Counted from the stretch's first letter, positions 52,967 to 62,724 are shown. The stretch is 64,000 nt of DNA from Tessaracoccus sp. OH4464_COT-324 (GCF_003932855.1 NZ_RQYZ01000003.1:62001-126000), one strand, 5' to 3'. The notes: a model not told the origin generated them from the sequence alone. Numbers and translations: made by a program.

Positions 52967-53592
52967 TTCTTCTCCTCCTTGATGAGCGCGGCGAAGGCCA
53001 CCGCCCGGTCAGCGGTGGGCACCAGATCCTGTTGCGTGGTCAGGGTGAGCAACTGCTCGTGGGGATCGAAATCGTGGCCGGGCACGGCGTCGAGCACCCA
53101 GCCGTCGGTGGCGGCCACGGTGAGTTCACTGGCGGGCACCCGCACGGCGTAGGTGTAGCGCGCCACCTTGGTCTCCAACACCACCTCGTCGCCGACCCTC
53201 AGCGTCAGAAGGCCCGCGAAGGGTTTCCCGTCGGCGTAGCGGTGGCCCGCCAGCACGACGTTGCCCGCCTCACCTGGCAACCCCGTCGCCGGATACCAGC
53301 CCACACCCCGGCTGAGGGCGTGGGCGTCGGTGCCGCCCAGGACAGCGAAGGAGGTGCCGCTGATCTCCAGCACCCAGGCGGCTTCACCCGCCGCCGGGCG
53401 CGATTCCTCGTCGGCGACCGTGGAGACCGCCTGCCGGGCCTCGTCCAAGGCGCTAGCCTGGCGGGATTGGCCGAGGAGGTTACTGCCCACGTAGACCCAG
53501 CCCAACCAGCCTGCTGTGCAAAGGAGCGCGCACAGCGCCAGCAGCAGCACCATCGTTATGGGCGACATGGGCTGCTTGGCACGTTTGGTCAT
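52963..53592 (-). CDS. Class E-type sortase homologue lacking the catalytic cysteine
   Basis: 209 residues from the ATG at 53592. N-terminal signal anchor (ITMVLLLALCALLCTAGWLGWVYVG, about 10-35), then a stalk and a sortase beta-barrel: AWVLEISGTSFAVLGG, YPATGLPGEAGNVVLAGHRY with the active-site His at 117, FAGLLTLRVGDEVVLET, VVP-like VLDAVPGHDFDP, and LLTLTTQQDLVPTADRAV. In sortases the strand reads TLTTC; here the Cys position is Gln187 (codon CAA), while the Arg nine residues later (Arg196) is kept. No other Cys lies in the domain. As transpeptidase it should be inactive. It could be a decayed gene or a binding-only pseudo-enzyme. Two nearby proteins end in LPKTG. Confidence 0.85.
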   Translation of the reverse strand: MTKRAKQPMSPITMVLLLALCALLCTAGWLGWVYVGSNLLGQSRQASALDEARQAVSTVADEESRPAAGEAAWVLEISGTSFAVLGGTDAHALSRGVGWYPATGLPGEAGNVVLAGHRYADGKPFAGLLTLRVGDEVVLETKVARYTYAVRVPASELTVAATDGWVLDAVPGHDFDPHEQLLTLTTQQDLVPTADRAVAFAALIKEEKK

Positions 53593-53641
53593 GCGCCCAT
53601 TGTCGCGCATAGCCGCCCCATTCGGCATACCCGGACGGGGC

Positions 53642-54448
53642 TCAGAACCAGAGCCTGCTGGTGGCCGGCTTCGGAGAGTCCACGGCGGTGGCGTCAGTGA
53701 ACGGCTCCGCCCCGCCCGACCAGCCGAGCCCTTCCCTGCCGACCAGCCAGCGGTAGCCGCCGTTGAGGCCCGCCGAAGCGCGCGCGATCCCGTGCTCGTC
53801 GGGGCGCACGTCGGCCCCGACGAGCAGCACGTTGCCGAAGCGTCTGCCCTTGTGTACGGCCGGTTCGGCCCCGACGAGCCGGACGGGCCACCGGCCCATC
53901 GCGGCCGCGACGCGTTTGGCCCAACTAAACGGCACCTGATCGGTGATGTTCACGATCACGAGCGCGTCTCCGCGCAGCACGCGCCGGTACTCGTCGAAGG
54001 CCTCAACGCTGACGAGTTCGGCGGGCACCTGGGAACCATCAAAGGCATCAACGATGATGACGTCAGCCCAGTCGTCGCGCATGGCCGCGAGCCCGGCGCG
54101 GCCATCCACGTCGCGCACCTTGATGCCGCTACGGTTGGGCAGCGGCGCCTTGCGGCGCACCTCGTCGGTGAGTTCGGTGTTGGGCTCGCACACCACCTGC
54201 GCCGTCTGCGGGCGCCGCCACTCGATCCAGCGCGGGATGCTGAGCCCACCTCCGCCGATGTGCACGACGCGCAGCCGTTGCTCGGAGGGCGCGTGCAGCA
54301 CGCTGTTGTCCAGGATGTTCGCGATCTCCTGCACGTACTCGAACACCAAGAAGTCTGGGCGCGACGGGTCCACCCACGACTGCTGTGTGGTACCGAACAT
54401 CACCCGGAACGCGCCGGGGATGCTGGGATCGGGCCGGAGATAGGTCAC
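53642..54448 (-). CDS. Spermidine-synthase-like methyltransferase-fold protein
   Basis: 268 residues with a Rossmann SAM-type fold: RVVHIGGGGLSIPRWIEWRRP (glycine motif), VVCEPNTELTD (acidic residue ending beta-2), IKVRDVDGRAGLAAMRDDWADVIIVDAFDG (the region after the DxxD of spermidine synthases) and a C-terminal ADVRPDEHGIARAS segment. Actinobacteria have many such short proteins annotated as spermidine synthase or fused MFS homologues whose true reaction is not known. The upstream gate-keeping strands of genuine SpeE (putrescine site) are not obvious. It is divergent from the MATE gene, 40 nt apart. Confidence 0.75.
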   Translation of the reverse strand: MTYLRPDPSIPGAFRVMFGTTQQSWVDPSRPDFLVFEYVQEIANILDNSVLHAPSEQRLRVVHIGGGGLSIPRWIEWRRPQTAQVVCEPNTELTDEVRRKAPLPNRSGIKVRDVDGRAGLAAMRDDWADVIIVDAFDGSQVPAELVSVEAFDEYRRVLRGDALVIVNITDQVPFSWAKRVAAAMGRWPVRLVGAEPAVHKGRRFGNVLLVGADVRPDEHGIARASAGLNGGYRWLVGREGLGWSGGAEPFTDATAVDSPKPATSRLWF

Positions 54449-54488
54449 GACGCGAGCCTACAAGCCGCGGCCACGTAGACTCTCGCGC

Positions 54489-55799
54489 ATGGCTCAAACC
54501 CGACGTGTGCTCGCCCTTGCGGTGCCGGCTTTCGCCACGCTCGTGGCCCACCCGCTGATGACGCTGGCGGATACCTGGATCGTTGGGCGGCTGGGCACTC
54601 AGCCGCTGGCCGGCCTCGGGGTGGGGAGCGTTCTGGTGGGCACAGCCGTCGGGCTGATGATCTTCCTGGCCTACGGGTCCACGGCGACGGTGTCGCGCCA
54701 GTTCGGCGCGGGCGACACGCGCCGCGCCACCGAACTGGGTCTTCAAGCGATGTGGTTGGCCGTCGGCCTGGGGCTGGCGCTAGTTGCTGCGGGCTACGCG
54801 AGCGTCGACTGGCTGGTTGCCGCACTGGGCGCAGAAGGGGACGTCGCGGAGCAGGCTGCACAGTACGTGCGCTGGGTGCTGCCCGGGGTGCCTGCGACGC
54901 TGGCGGTGTTCGCCGCCACCGGCACGTTCCGGGGCTTCGAGGATGCACGCACCCCGCTGGTGTTGACCGTGTTGGCTGCGGTAGCGAACTTCCTGCTGAA
55001 CCTGCTGCTGGTGTTCGGCCTCGGGCTGGGCATCGCCGGTGCCGGGCTGGGCACGGCGATCGCGGAGACCGGCATGGGGGTGACCGCCGCCTATCTGGTG
55101 GGGGTGCGGGCGCGGCGCGTCGGGGCGCGGGTGGCGCCCTCGGCCGCGGACATGTGGCTCAGCCTGCGCGTGGGGCTACCGCTGATGCTGCGCACCCTGT
55201 CGCTCAGAGTGGCGCTGCTGCTGACCACCTACGTGGCCGCCGCGCAGGGCGCGGCGGCGCTGGCGGCACACCACGTCGTGATGCAGTCGTGGAACTTCCT
55301 GGCGAACGCGTTGGACGCCATCGCGATCGCCGGCCAGACCATCATCGGGATCGCGTTGGGCGCCGGCAATCGGCGGGAGGCTCGGGAGTTCACCACGAGC
55401 ATGACGCGCTGGGCGTGTGGGGTGGGCCTGGTGCTCGGGCTGGCGGTGGTGGCAGCGCGCGGCTGGTTGGGCGAGCTGTTCTCGCCGGATGCAGAGGTGT
55501 ACCACCTGGTCACCTGGGTGTTCCTGGTTGTTGCAGTGGCGCTGCCGCTGGCCGGATACGTGTTCCTGCTCGACGGTGTGCTGATCGGCGCGGGCGACGG
55601 GGTGTATCTGGCGAAAGCTGGCCTGGTGACACTCGCGCTGTACGCGCCTCTGGCGCTGGCGGTACTGTGGCTCCCCGCCGGGCGCACCGGGCTTACGGCG
55701 CTGTGGCTGGCGTTCTCGCTGGGCTACATGGGGGCGCGGGCGCTCACCCTAGGCTGGCGGGCGCACGGCGACGGCTGGATGCGCGTCGGCGCCGAGTAG
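54489..55799 (+). CDS. MATE-family efflux transporter (DinF-like)
   Basis: 436 residues with about twelve hydrophobic helices in two homologous halves. MATE landmarks: LVAHPLMTLADTWIVGRLGTQPLAGLGVGSVL in helix 1-2, YGSTATVSRQFGAGDTRRATELG after helix 3, RGFEDARTPLVLTVLAAVANFLLNLLLVFGLGLGIAGAGLGTAIAE mid-protein, and IIGIALGAGNRREAREF in the second half. It exports cationic drugs or metabolites in exchange for H+ or Na+. Promoter and control not visible beyond the 40-nt divergent gap. Confidence 0.92.
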   Translation: MAQTRRVLALAVPAFATLVAHPLMTLADTWIVGRLGTQPLAGLGVGSVLVGTAVGLMIFLAYGSTATVSRQFGAGDTRRATELGLQAMWLAVGLGLALVAAGYASVDWLVAALGAEGDVAEQAAQYVRWVLPGVPATLAVFAATGTFRGFEDARTPLVLTVLAAVANFLLNLLLVFGLGLGIAGAGLGTAIAETGMGVTAAYLVGVRARRVGARVAPSAADMWLSLRVGLPLMLRTLSLRVALLLTTYVAAAQGAAALAAHHVVMQSWNFLANALDAIAIAGQTIIGIALGAGNRREAREFTTSMTRWACGVGLVLGLAVVAARGWLGELFSPDAEVYHLVTWVFLVVAVALPLAGYVFLLDGVLIGAGDGVYLAKAGLVTLALYAPLALAVLWLPAGRTGLTALWLAFSLGYMGARALTLGWRAHGDGWMRVGAE

Positions 55800-55847
55800 G
55801 TCGGGTGCCGGGAGCCCTGCTGGGGTGGGCACGCCCTGGGCGGGCTC

Positions 55848-56471
55848 TCAGCCCAGCCCGCGCAGCCCCGCCGCCAACGCCTCGGCGATCTCCGCCGGGG
55901 TCTGCGGCTCCCGCCCTGCGGGTGGCGACGAGTCCGCGGGCTTGGCCGGGTCGTCGGTTTCCTGCCCGACTGTGGCCTCCCCTCGGCTGCGCACCGCGGG
56001 AACGTGCACGAAGACGGCGGGTATGGGCAACCGGTAGGCGTGGTAGGCGACGAAGTTGCACACGAAGCGGCCCGCGTCGTCGCTGGCCTGGGCGGCCCAA
56101 CCCGTCGCGCGCATCCGAGCCACCAAAGCGTCGACGTCTACGTCTGCCACGGCGTCTGCCTGGCCGGGCAGGATCTCCCCGACGGGCTGGGCGCCCGCGT
56201 TGTCGGGGATTCGGGCGTGCATCTCGTTGGCGGCGCGCCGTTCGGGGGTGAGCGCGCGCCGCCCGCCCGCTTCGCCGAGCGCCACCACGAGGTCCGGCCT
56301 GTGCCGCGCGACGGCGGCGCGGAGGTGGGCGTCGTCAAACACCACCGGCAACACCTCCCACGCCAGTTCGTGCTGGCCATTCCAATTGCCCAGCAGTTCA
56401 GCGGCGGCCAGCGACGACGCGTTCTCGGGGTCGCCGCCGAAGGGCTCGAAAGAGGTGACGAGGATGCGCAC
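55848..56471 (-). CDS. pcp: Pyroglutamyl-peptidase I (C15 cysteine peptidase)
   Basis: 207 residues, usual length. [16 protein letters not shown] at the N-terminus, [26 protein letters not shown] with the catalytic Glu (about 78), [13 protein letters not shown] with nucleophile Cys138, and VFVHVP with His156. It removes N-terminal pyroglutamate from peptides in the cytoplasm. The C-terminal 45 residues are Pro/Ser/Asp-rich before a final helix ([16 protein letters not shown]). Convergent with the MATE gene and divergent from pit. Confidence 0.92.
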   Translation of the reverse strand: MRILVTSFEPFGGDPENASSLAAAELLGNWNGQHELAWEVLPVVFDDAHLRAAVARHRPDLVVALGEAGGRRALTPERRAANEMHARIPDNAGAQPVGEILPGQADAVADVDVDALVARMRATGWAAQASDDAGRFVCNFVAYHAYRLPIPAVFVHVPAVRSRGEATVGQETDDPAKPADSSPPAGREPQTPAEIAEALAAGLRGLG

Positions 56472-56542
56472 GCTTACCGACGTTAGCGCTTCTTCCCCAT
56501 CCGAGTGTTATTCCTAGCTCATGTTCGGTTACCCTTCCGATT

Positions 56543-58165
56543 GTGGATATGCCAAACACCGACTCCACTGTTGCCGACGCTGACGGCGTCGAGAAGAAAC
56601 GTTTCCTGGGTGCGGATCGCAACTGGCACCTGTCGTTCGGGGGGATGATGGCTGTTGCTTTCGTCGCCTTCTCCTTGTGGTCCATCGGCTACGTCAATGA
56701 TTTCAGCCTCACCGTGATCCTGATGACCTCGATCGCGCTAGGCCTGTTCATGGCCTTCAACATCGGCGGCAACGATGTGGCGAACTCGTTCGGCACATCG
56801 GTGGGTGCGAAGACCTTGACGATGAAGCAGGCCCTCCTGGTGGCCGCCATCTTCGAGGTCAGCGGCGCTGTGCTGGCCGGCAGCGCCGTGACCGACACTG
56901 TGCGCAGCGGCATCGTCGACCTCGACGGTGTGAGCGTGCTGCCCATCGATTTCGTGATCATCATGATGTCGTCGCTGTTCGGCGCGGCCGTGTGGCTGCT
57001 GATCGCCACCAAGTTCGGGTTGCCGGTATCCACGACGCACTCGATCATCGGCGCTATCGTTGGCGCCTCGCTGACGCTGGGCTACGTCACCAGCCAGGGC
57101 ACGTTGGAGATGGTCCAATGGTCGGGGATCCGCGACATCGCGATCTCGTGGGTGCTCTCTCCCGTGTTGGGCGGCACGGTGGCTTTCTTCCTCTTCGGCG
57201 CCATCCAGCGCCACATCTTGATGTACAACGAGAAGGCGGAGGCCCGGCTGCGTGAGCTGAACGCGGAGCGCATCCGCGAGCGCGACAAGCAACGCACCGA
57301 GTTCAGCCGCCTCACCGAGCTGCAGCAGGTGGCGTACACCAACAAGCTTGTGCGTGACTCCGAGCTGGCGAAGATCTCCGACATTGACCCCTCGGAGTTG
57401 GAGTCCGACTACTACCGCGCGTTGAAGAAGATCGACAAGCAGGTTGACGAGGTGAAGTCGCATCGTGCGCTAACCATCGGGGTGCCGCTGGTGGGCGCGG
57501 TGGGCGCGGTCGTGATTGGCGCGATGCTGCTGGTCAAGGGCTTGGGCAACCTGGATCTCGCATTCAGCCCGGTGTCGATGGGCTTGGTACTCACGATGAT
57601 TGGTTCGGTGGTTTGGCTCGCGCTATCGATGTTCGCGAACTCGCTGCGCGGCAAGCAGCTGTCCAAAGCCACCTTCACGCTTTTCTCGTGGATGCAGGTG
57701 TTCACTGCCGCTGCTTTCGCGTTCAGCCACGGCTCTAATGACATCGCGAACGCCGTCGGCCCCTTCGCCGCCATCCTCGACGTGTTGCGTACCGGCCAGA
57801 TCAACGACAAGACGGCTGTGCCGGCGCCTGTACTGTTCGCGTTCGGCGTCGCACTGGTGTGTGGTCTGTGGTTCATCGGGCGAGCGGTGATCCGCACGGT
57901 GGGCGAGGGCCTGACGAAGATTCACCCGGCCTCCGGTTTTGCCGCAGAACTTTCGGCAGCCGCCGTCGTGATGCTGGCGTCGGTTCTCGGGCTGCCCGTA
58001 AGTTCGACGCACATCCTGATCGGGGCGGTGCTGGGCGTTGGCCTTGTCAACAAGGCCGCGAACTGGCGACTGATGCGCCCCATCTTCCTAGCGTGGGTGA
58101 TCACCCTGCCCGTGGCTGCTGGTTTGGGAGCACTCGGCTTCATCGCGCTACGCACCGTCATCTGA
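56543..58165 (+). CDS. pit: PiT-family inorganic phosphate transporter
   Basis: 540 residues starting at a GTG. Both PiT signature repeats are present: [29 protein letters not shown] in the first half and [20 protein letters not shown] in the second, and each half has a [12 protein letters not shown] / [14 protein letters not shown] motif. About ten membrane helices, with a large charged cytoplasmic loop (about 215-310, [20 protein letters not shown]) as in actinobacterial members. It imports metal-phosphate with protons. No PhoU-like or DUF47 gene is adjacent. No obvious Pho box was seen upstream. Confidence 0.94.
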   Translation: MDMPNTDSTVADADGVEKKRFLGADRNWHLSFGGMMAVAFVAFSLWSIGYVNDFSLTVILMTSIALGLFMAFNIGGNDVANSFGTSVGAKTLTMKQALLVAAIFEVSGAVLAGSAVTDTVRSGIVDLDGVSVLPIDFVIIMMSSLFGAAVWLLIATKFGLPVSTTHSIIGAIVGASLTLGYVTSQGTLEMVQWSGIRDIAISWVLSPVLGGTVAFFLFGAIQRHILMYNEKAEARLRELNAERIRERDKQRTEFSRLTELQQVAYTNKLVRDSELAKISDIDPSELESDYYRALKKIDKQVDEVKSHRALTIGVPLVGAVGAVVIGAMLLVKGLGNLDLAFSPVSMGLVLTMIGSVVWLALSMFANSLRGKQLSKATFTLFSWMQVFTAAAFAFSHGSNDIANAVGPFAAILDVLRTGQINDKTAVPAPVLFAFGVALVCGLWFIGRAVIRTVGEGLTKIHPASGFAAELSAAAVVMLASVLGLPVSSTHILIGAVLGVGLVNKAANWRLMRPIFLAWVITLPVAAGLGALGFIALRTVI

Positions 58166-58451
58166 CGCGGCCCACACCAATCGGCCCCGGGGGTTGGGCC
58201 CGGCGGGTGTGCTCGGCGTCGGCTTGGCGCGGCCGGTTTGTTGGGGATACCCCGGGGCGGCTCCCGCAGAGGTGCTCGTCTTGCGTGGCCGATCTCACAC
58301 GGATTGCGCCCGGCCCAGAGCCGCCACTGCGCTATTCAGGCGGCGCGGTGGGAACGGGGGCGGGGCCGTCGTCCGGCTGCTCCGCCTCAAGTGCAGGCTA
58401 AGGATGACCGCCCGGGCGCACCCGCTGTGGATGAAGGAGGCCACAAGAGCC

Positions 58452-59129
58452 TCAGGGTTCAACCAGTTTGTAGCCTCGCCCCTTGACCGTGACCAAATAG
58501 GTCGGGTGCGACGGGTCAGGCTCAATCTTGCGACGCAGGTTCAGCACGTGCATGTCGATGGTGCGTTCCAGCGCCATGCTGTCGAATCCTGCGACCTCCT
58601 CCAGCAGGTACGCGCGGGTGAACACCCGGCCGGGGTTCCTGGCCAGCGTGACCAGCAGCGACATCTCCCGGCTCGTCAGGGTGACGGGGACGCCGTCGAC
58701 GCTGACTTCGTAGCGGTCCAGGTCCACGAGGATCGGCCCCACCCGCAGCACCTGGTCGACGCTCTGCGCCCCGGTGCGGCGCAGCACCGCCCGCACTCTC
58801 GCTATCACCTGGCGGGGGCTGTAGGGCTTGGTGACGTAGTCGTCCGCGCCCAGGCTGAAGCCGAGCAGTTGGTCGGCCTCGGCTCCTCGCGCGCTGAGCA
58901 CGATGACCGGCACCCTGCCCAGCGTCTCCAGCTCCTGCAGCACCTGCCAGCCGTCCAGGGTTGGCATCATGACGTCGAGCAGGAGCAGGTCGGGGCGGCA
59001 CTCCCTGACGTATTCCCGCGCCGCAGCGCCGTCGGCGGCAACCACGACGCGATGCCCTTCGGCCTGCAGGTAGGCCTGGAGCAGGTGCGCCTGCCTGAGG
59101 TCGTCCTCAGCGACAAGTATTCGTGCCAT
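58452..59129 (-). CDS. OmpR-family response regulator without adjacent kinase
   Basis: 225 residues. A receiver domain with acidic pocket AEDD (8-10), phospho-acceptor Asp52 (LLLLDVMMPTLDG), Ser in IVLSARG, Lys near 102 (YVTKPYSP), and a C-terminal winged helix (LTSREMSLLVTLARNPGRVFTRAYLLEEV...ERTIDMHVLNLRRKIEPDPSHPTYLVTVKGRGYKL). Fully equipped for phosphorylation. No histidine kinase is encoded next to it; the 286 nt downstream and 248 nt upstream hold no clear gene. It is either an orphan or paired with a distant kinase. Confidence 0.94.
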   Translation of the reverse strand: MARILVAEDDLRQAHLLQAYLQAEGHRVVVAADGAAAREYVRECRPDLLLLDVMMPTLDGWQVLQELETLGRVPVIVLSARGAEADQLLGFSLGADDYVTKPYSPRQVIARVRAVLRRTGAQSVDQVLRVGPILVDLDRYEVSVDGVPVTLTSREMSLLVTLARNPGRVFTRAYLLEEVAGFDSMALERTIDMHVLNLRRKIEPDPSHPTYLVTVKGRGYKLVEP

Positions 59130-59377
59130 GCGTGTCCTTCGTTGCCCGGGGCCCCGCCGACGGGGGAATCAGCGGGGCCCGACGAGCCTGGCCCGCTTGC
59201 TCGGGCGGAACCGTGCGATCGGGCTTGTGGAAGTTGCCGGCAAGCACGAACCCTTCTCCAGGGTTTCGGGGGACGATGCGCAGGTCCAGGTGAAAACCTC
59301 TTGGCGGATTGTCTCCCCGTCGACGATGGCGCAGGATACGCGGCCCACGGCCACCACCCCAATGATCCGCCCCCCCG

Positions 59378-60016
59378 CTACGGATACAGCCGCGTACCCG
59401 TCCAGCCTTCGGGTGTGCGGACGAAGTGCACGCGGTCGTGGGCGCGGCCGGGCATCCCCTGCCAGAACTCGAACTCCGCAACGTCCAGCACGAACCCGCC
59501 CCAGTGCTCGGGCAGGGGCACCTCAGCGCCGGCGAACCGTTCCTGCGCCTCAGCCAGCTCCCGCTCCAGCTGCGCCCTGGAGGCCAGCGGCTGCGACTGG
59601 GGCGACACCCAGGCCGCCAGCTGACTGGCGCGCGGGCGGGTGCGGAAGTACTCCGCGGAATCCGCGCGGCTGAGTTCGGTGACCGTCCCGACGGCGCGAA
59701 CCTGCCGCATCGGCTCCGGCCAGAAGAAGCTGGCGCTGCCCCAGCCCTGGCCGAGCGCTTCCCGAGCCTTGCGGGAGCCGCGCCCGGTGAAGAACCGCAA
59801 CCCCGCCGGGGAGTACTCCTTCAGCAGCACCACGCGGGCCGACGGCCTACCGTCGGGACCGACCGTGGCGAGGGTCATCGCTGTCGGCTCGGGCAACTCG
59901 GCCGCCACCGCCCAGCTCAGCCACTCGTCGAAGAGCCACCAGGGGTCACGGTCGGCGATGTCTTCGGGCAGCGACGAGCCCACGAACTCAGTGCGAACAT
60001 GATGCAAACCAGGCAT
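59378..60016 (-). CDS. pdxH: Pyridoxamine 5'-phosphate oxidase
   Basis: 212 residues. FMN split-barrel fold: PTAMTLATVGPDGRPSARVVLLKEYSPAGLRFFTGRGSRKAREALG, SASFFWPEPMRQVRAVGTVTELSRADSAEYFRTRPRASQLAAWVSPQS, and the C-terminal PdxH dimer motif PLPEHWGGFVLDVAEFEFWQG...DRVHFVRTPEGWTGTRLYP. It oxidises pyridoxine or pyridoxamine phosphate to PLP with O2. Ends in the conserved RLYP. It lies 44 nt after the NrtR-like gene start-side neighbour (gene stop at 60061). Confidence 0.95.
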   Translation of the reverse strand: MPGLHHVRTEFVGSSLPEDIADRDPWWLFDEWLSWAVAAELPEPTAMTLATVGPDGRPSARVVLLKEYSPAGLRFFTGRGSRKAREALGQGWGSASFFWPEPMRQVRAVGTVTELSRADSAEYFRTRPRASQLAAWVSPQSQPLASRAQLERELAEAQERFAGAEVPLPEHWGGFVLDVAEFEFWQGMPGRAHDRVHFVRTPEGWTGTRLYP

Positions 60017-60060
60017 GAACTGATTCTGCCAGTCACCTCCGACGGCTGTGGCCCGCTTCG

Positions 60061-60780
60061 CTACGGCTTCAGCACGACGAAGGGGTCGGTCACCATCAGC
60101 TCGCGGGAGGTGAATCGCCTGAGCTTCGCCGGTCGGCCGCCCTCCGCCCCGGGCGGGACGGTCTCCCCGGTGGCGACCAGCTGGCCGCGCCGCTGCAGAA
60201 TGCGCTGCAGGTTGGTGGGGGCGACGTCGTAGCCAAGCACCGCGACGTAGGCCTCCCGCAGTTGCGCAATGGTGAACTGCTCTGCGGCGAGCGCGAAACC
60301 GATGTTGGTGTAGGACAGCTTTGTACGGAGCCGCTCCACGGCGGACGCCGTCACCTCAGCGTGATCGAAAGCCATCTCGGATGCTTCGGCCACCAGTAGC
60401 CAGTGCACGTCGGGCGGCAGCTGCGGATCGACGTCCCAGGCCATCAGGGCCAGGTAGCCGGTGGCGATGGTTCGGTCAAACGGGTCGCGGCCGGGTGCGC
60501 TGCGAGTTTCCAGCTGCTCCAGGTGGCCGATCGTATTCACGTCGAACTGCGTTCCCAGGTGGCGCAGCACGGCTTGGTCGAGCGACTCCTCGACTTCCGT
60601 TGCTGAGCTGAGCAGCGCCCACTGCCCCGCAAACGGCTCGCGTTTGCGGCGCGTGGCGAGGACCGTCAGCCCGACGCCGGGGGTAGCACGCAGCACGGCA
60701 GCGATCGCCTCATGACGATACTTGGCTACCCCCGATTCGTCCCGCAGCGGCCCGCTTACTCCGGTTCTGGTGCTGGACAC
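60061..60780 (-). CDS. NrtR-like NUDIX-domain transcriptional regulator
   Basis: 239 residues from the GTG at 60780. N-terminal NUDIX-like fold (AIAAVLRATPGVGLTVLATRRKREPFAGQWALLSSATEVEESLDQAVLRHL) in which the hydrolase box is degenerate, as in the NrtR regulators. A C-terminal winged helix follows (NIGFALAAEQFTIAQLREAYVAVLGYDVAPTNLQRILQRRGQLV). NrtR proteins repress NAD biosynthesis or sugar genes and release DNA on binding ADP-ribose or related nucleotides. No NAD gene is next to it. Co-directional with pdxH. Confidence 0.82.
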   Translation of the reverse strand: MSSTRTGVSGPLRDESGVAKYRHEAIAAVLRATPGVGLTVLATRRKREPFAGQWALLSSATEVEESLDQAVLRHLGTQFDVNTIGHLEQLETRSAPGRDPFDRTIATGYLALMAWDVDPQLPPDVHWLLVAEASEMAFDHAEVTASAVERLRTKLSYTNIGFALAAEQFTIAQLREAYVAVLGYDVAPTNLQRILQRRGQLVATGETVPPGAEGGRPAKLRRFTSRELMVTDPFVVLKP

Positions 60781-61083
60781 GGGACTAATGCTACCCGCCA
60801 GCCCAACCCACATGCCGCCCGACGTGCTCGCGGTCACCGCCCGGGGCCGCCCCCGCCTGGCGTTCACCGCCCGACGTCGCCTGAGGGCCAATCAGTCCGG
60901 GAAACGGGAGGCCGACGCCCGACATCCGGGCGCCGACATGGAGACCGCCAGCACGAACAACGCGAGGCAGACCGCCACCGACGGGATGCGGTGGTCCCGG
61001 TTTCCGATTGCGGAGCCAGTCGGGTGATGATCTCGCCCAGCGGAAACCCACGATGATCCGTTGGCGGTTTGGTTCGGTTTTGC
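60781..61083. other. Intergenic region without a supported gene
   Basis: 303 nt between the NrtR-like gene and the YdeI-like gene. Open frames here are Arg/Pro-rich shadows with no ribosome site. I see no hairpin or repeat that stands out. Confidence 0.5.
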
Positions 61084-61530
61084 TCAGTCTTCGCCCAGCA
61101 GATTCTTGGCCATCTGCGCCACCCGGCGCTGCTTCGTCTCCTCCCGTTTGGCTCCCTCGACTGCCATCGCCCACTCCCGCTGGTGGCTGTAGGAGAGTTT
61201 CTCCCAGGCCGCTCGCAGTTTCGGGTCGGCATCGAGCCGCAGCTGAATCGGCTCCGGGGGCACGACGATCCGCTTCTCCTCGTCGAGCGCGACGGTGGCC
61301 GTCACCTCGTCGCCGATCTCGACTCCCAGCGCGGCCCGGCTGGCTTTGCTGAGGAAAACGCACGGCGCGCCGCTCATTCGCGAGACTCGCAGCCGCGCGC
61401 TCCTCTCCCCCACCGTGACGACGACGGGGGGCTGCTTCGCGGGGCTGAGGGCTGCGGCCTGCTCCTCGGTTAGCTCAATACAGCCTGCCGGGCCGTAGGG
61501 CGCGACGACGGTCGATAGCTGCACTTTCAT
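61084..61530 (-). CDS. YdeI/DUF1905-type small protein
   Basis: 148 residues in two parts. Residues 1-95 form a DUF1905-like beta barrel (GCIELTEEQAAALSP, PPVVVTVGERSARLRVSRMSGAPCVFLSKASRAALGVEIGDEVTATVALDEE). Residues 100-148 are the YdeI/OmpD-associated helical segment (DADPKLRAAWEKLSYSHQREWAMAVEGAKREETKQRRVAQMAKNL). The family is widespread and uncharacterised; some members are linked to resistance to cationic peptides. A single gene with its own ATG. Confidence 0.82.
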   Translation of the reverse strand: MKVQLSTVVAPYGPAGCIELTEEQAAALSPAKQPPVVVTVGERSARLRVSRMSGAPCVFLSKASRAALGVEIGDEVTATVALDEEKRIVVPPEPIQLRLDADPKLRAAWEKLSYSHQREWAMAVEGAKREETKQRRVAQMAKNLLGED

Positions 61531-61585
61531 GTGGGGAAGAGTAGCCGCTCGCCGCCGTCGGGGCTGCCCCGCTGCTGCTTCCGCC

Positions 61586-62506
61586 CTAGCCGTCGGCTTC
61601 CATGTCGGCCAGGTATCGCCTCAGGTTCGCGACGTAGCGGTTGGCCTCTCGCCGGGAAACCCCGTAGGAAGCCCGATACAGGAAAACCGCTTTATCGTCC
61701 CTGCCTTGGGAAACCCTTTTCACCATCGTTTCGAAAAGCGGCTTTCCGCCCTCGTTACCGGCACGGCCTACTATCCATCGCTGGAACCGATTCGCCAGGT
61801 AAGCCACAAAACCTATCGAGATGAGGACCAAGGCAAGAATGGAAATAACGCGATCCGCCAGCTTGCCCTGCGCCATCGTGGAGGCAAGAAGAGAGAGGGA
61901 CCATACAAAGACGAAGAACGGAATGAGAACCTTTGCTGTTCGTTTCCGATATTTCCTGGAACGCTCAGCCTCCGCAGGAGGCAACTCTTCGCCCGGCAGC
62001 GGAAAGCGGCGCCGGATTCGCGGCGGCTGGGGTGGCTCCTCGGGCGCCTCGAATAGCGACGTCGCGGGGGCCTCGGGTTCCTCCCACTGGAGAACGCTGA
62101 AGCCTTCCTCAGGGGGCTCGTCGAAAGGCGCTGCTTCCGGGCCCAGCTCGGCCTGCGGCTCGGCCGACGGCTCCACATCAGGCGGTGGCTCAGGCGCAAC
62201 CGGCGGCTCCACGCCGAGACGCGGCCCCGGTTCAACCGACAGTCCCGTCCCAAACGATGGCTCCATCCTGAACGACGGCCCCGGCGCATCCGACGGCTCC
62301 GGCTCGACCGATGGCGGCCCGGAAACCGGCTCGATGCCCGAGATCGTCGCCCGCACCGCGTCCAGCTCGGGGCGCAACCGAGCGGCGTTGGCCCGACGGG
62401 ACAACTCGCTGTACTCGCTGAACGATATCTTGTCGTCGCCCAGCAGCCGCCCCAGCTCGCTCAACACTGCGTCGCGGTCCCGATAGTGCACCGTTTCTTC
62501 GCCCAC
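61586..62506 (-). CDS. DUF1707-like membrane protein with acidic proline-rich linker
   Basis: 306 residues. The N-terminal 55 resemble DUF1707/SHOCT-type segments (RDAVLSELGRLLGDDKISFSEYSELSRRANAARLRPELDAV). Then about 110 residues of Pro/Glu-rich linker with irregular repeats of PEPS and VEP words, two membrane helices (VLIPFFVFVWSLSLLASTM and ISILALVLISIGFVAYLANRFQ) and a C-terminal helix (LYRASYGVSRREANRYVANLRRYLADME). No enzymatic motif. Perhaps a membrane-linked sensor or scaffold; unknown. Confidence 0.7.
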   Translation of the reverse strand: MGEETVHYRDRDAVLSELGRLLGDDKISFSEYSELSRRANAARLRPELDAVRATISGIEPVSGPPSVEPEPSDAPGPSFRMEPSFGTGLSVEPGPRLGVEPPVAPEPPPDVEPSAEPQAELGPEAAPFDEPPEEGFSVLQWEEPEAPATSLFEAPEEPPQPPRIRRRFPLPGEELPPAEAERSRKYRKRTAKVLIPFFVFVWSLSLLASTMAQGKLADRVISILALVLISIGFVAYLANRFQRWIVGRAGNEGGKPLFETMVKRVSQGRDDKAVFLYRASYGVSRREANRYVANLRRYLADMEADG

Positions 62507-62724
62507 CGGTCAAGCCTTTCCGACGGCGCGGCCGTCGCCGCACGAACAACAAACGAGAACCGGGGGAACCAGTTCTCAACCGCAGGACGGAAACCAGCCC
62601 GGCCAAGGAACAGCTTAGCCAAGCTGTCGAGCGTCCCCCGCCGAACTCGACGCGGCGTGCCCCGCCCGCACCGGCCGAGCGGTCTCCGGACCGCCCGCCG
62701 GTGTGGATGCGCGGACCGGCCGGG

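Noticed and set aside
59169-59357. 62-residue minus-strand frame between pdxH and the response regulator
   Set aside because: Starts at a GTG pair without a clear ribosome site and has no motif; not listed as a gene, although it is on the same strand as both neighbours.
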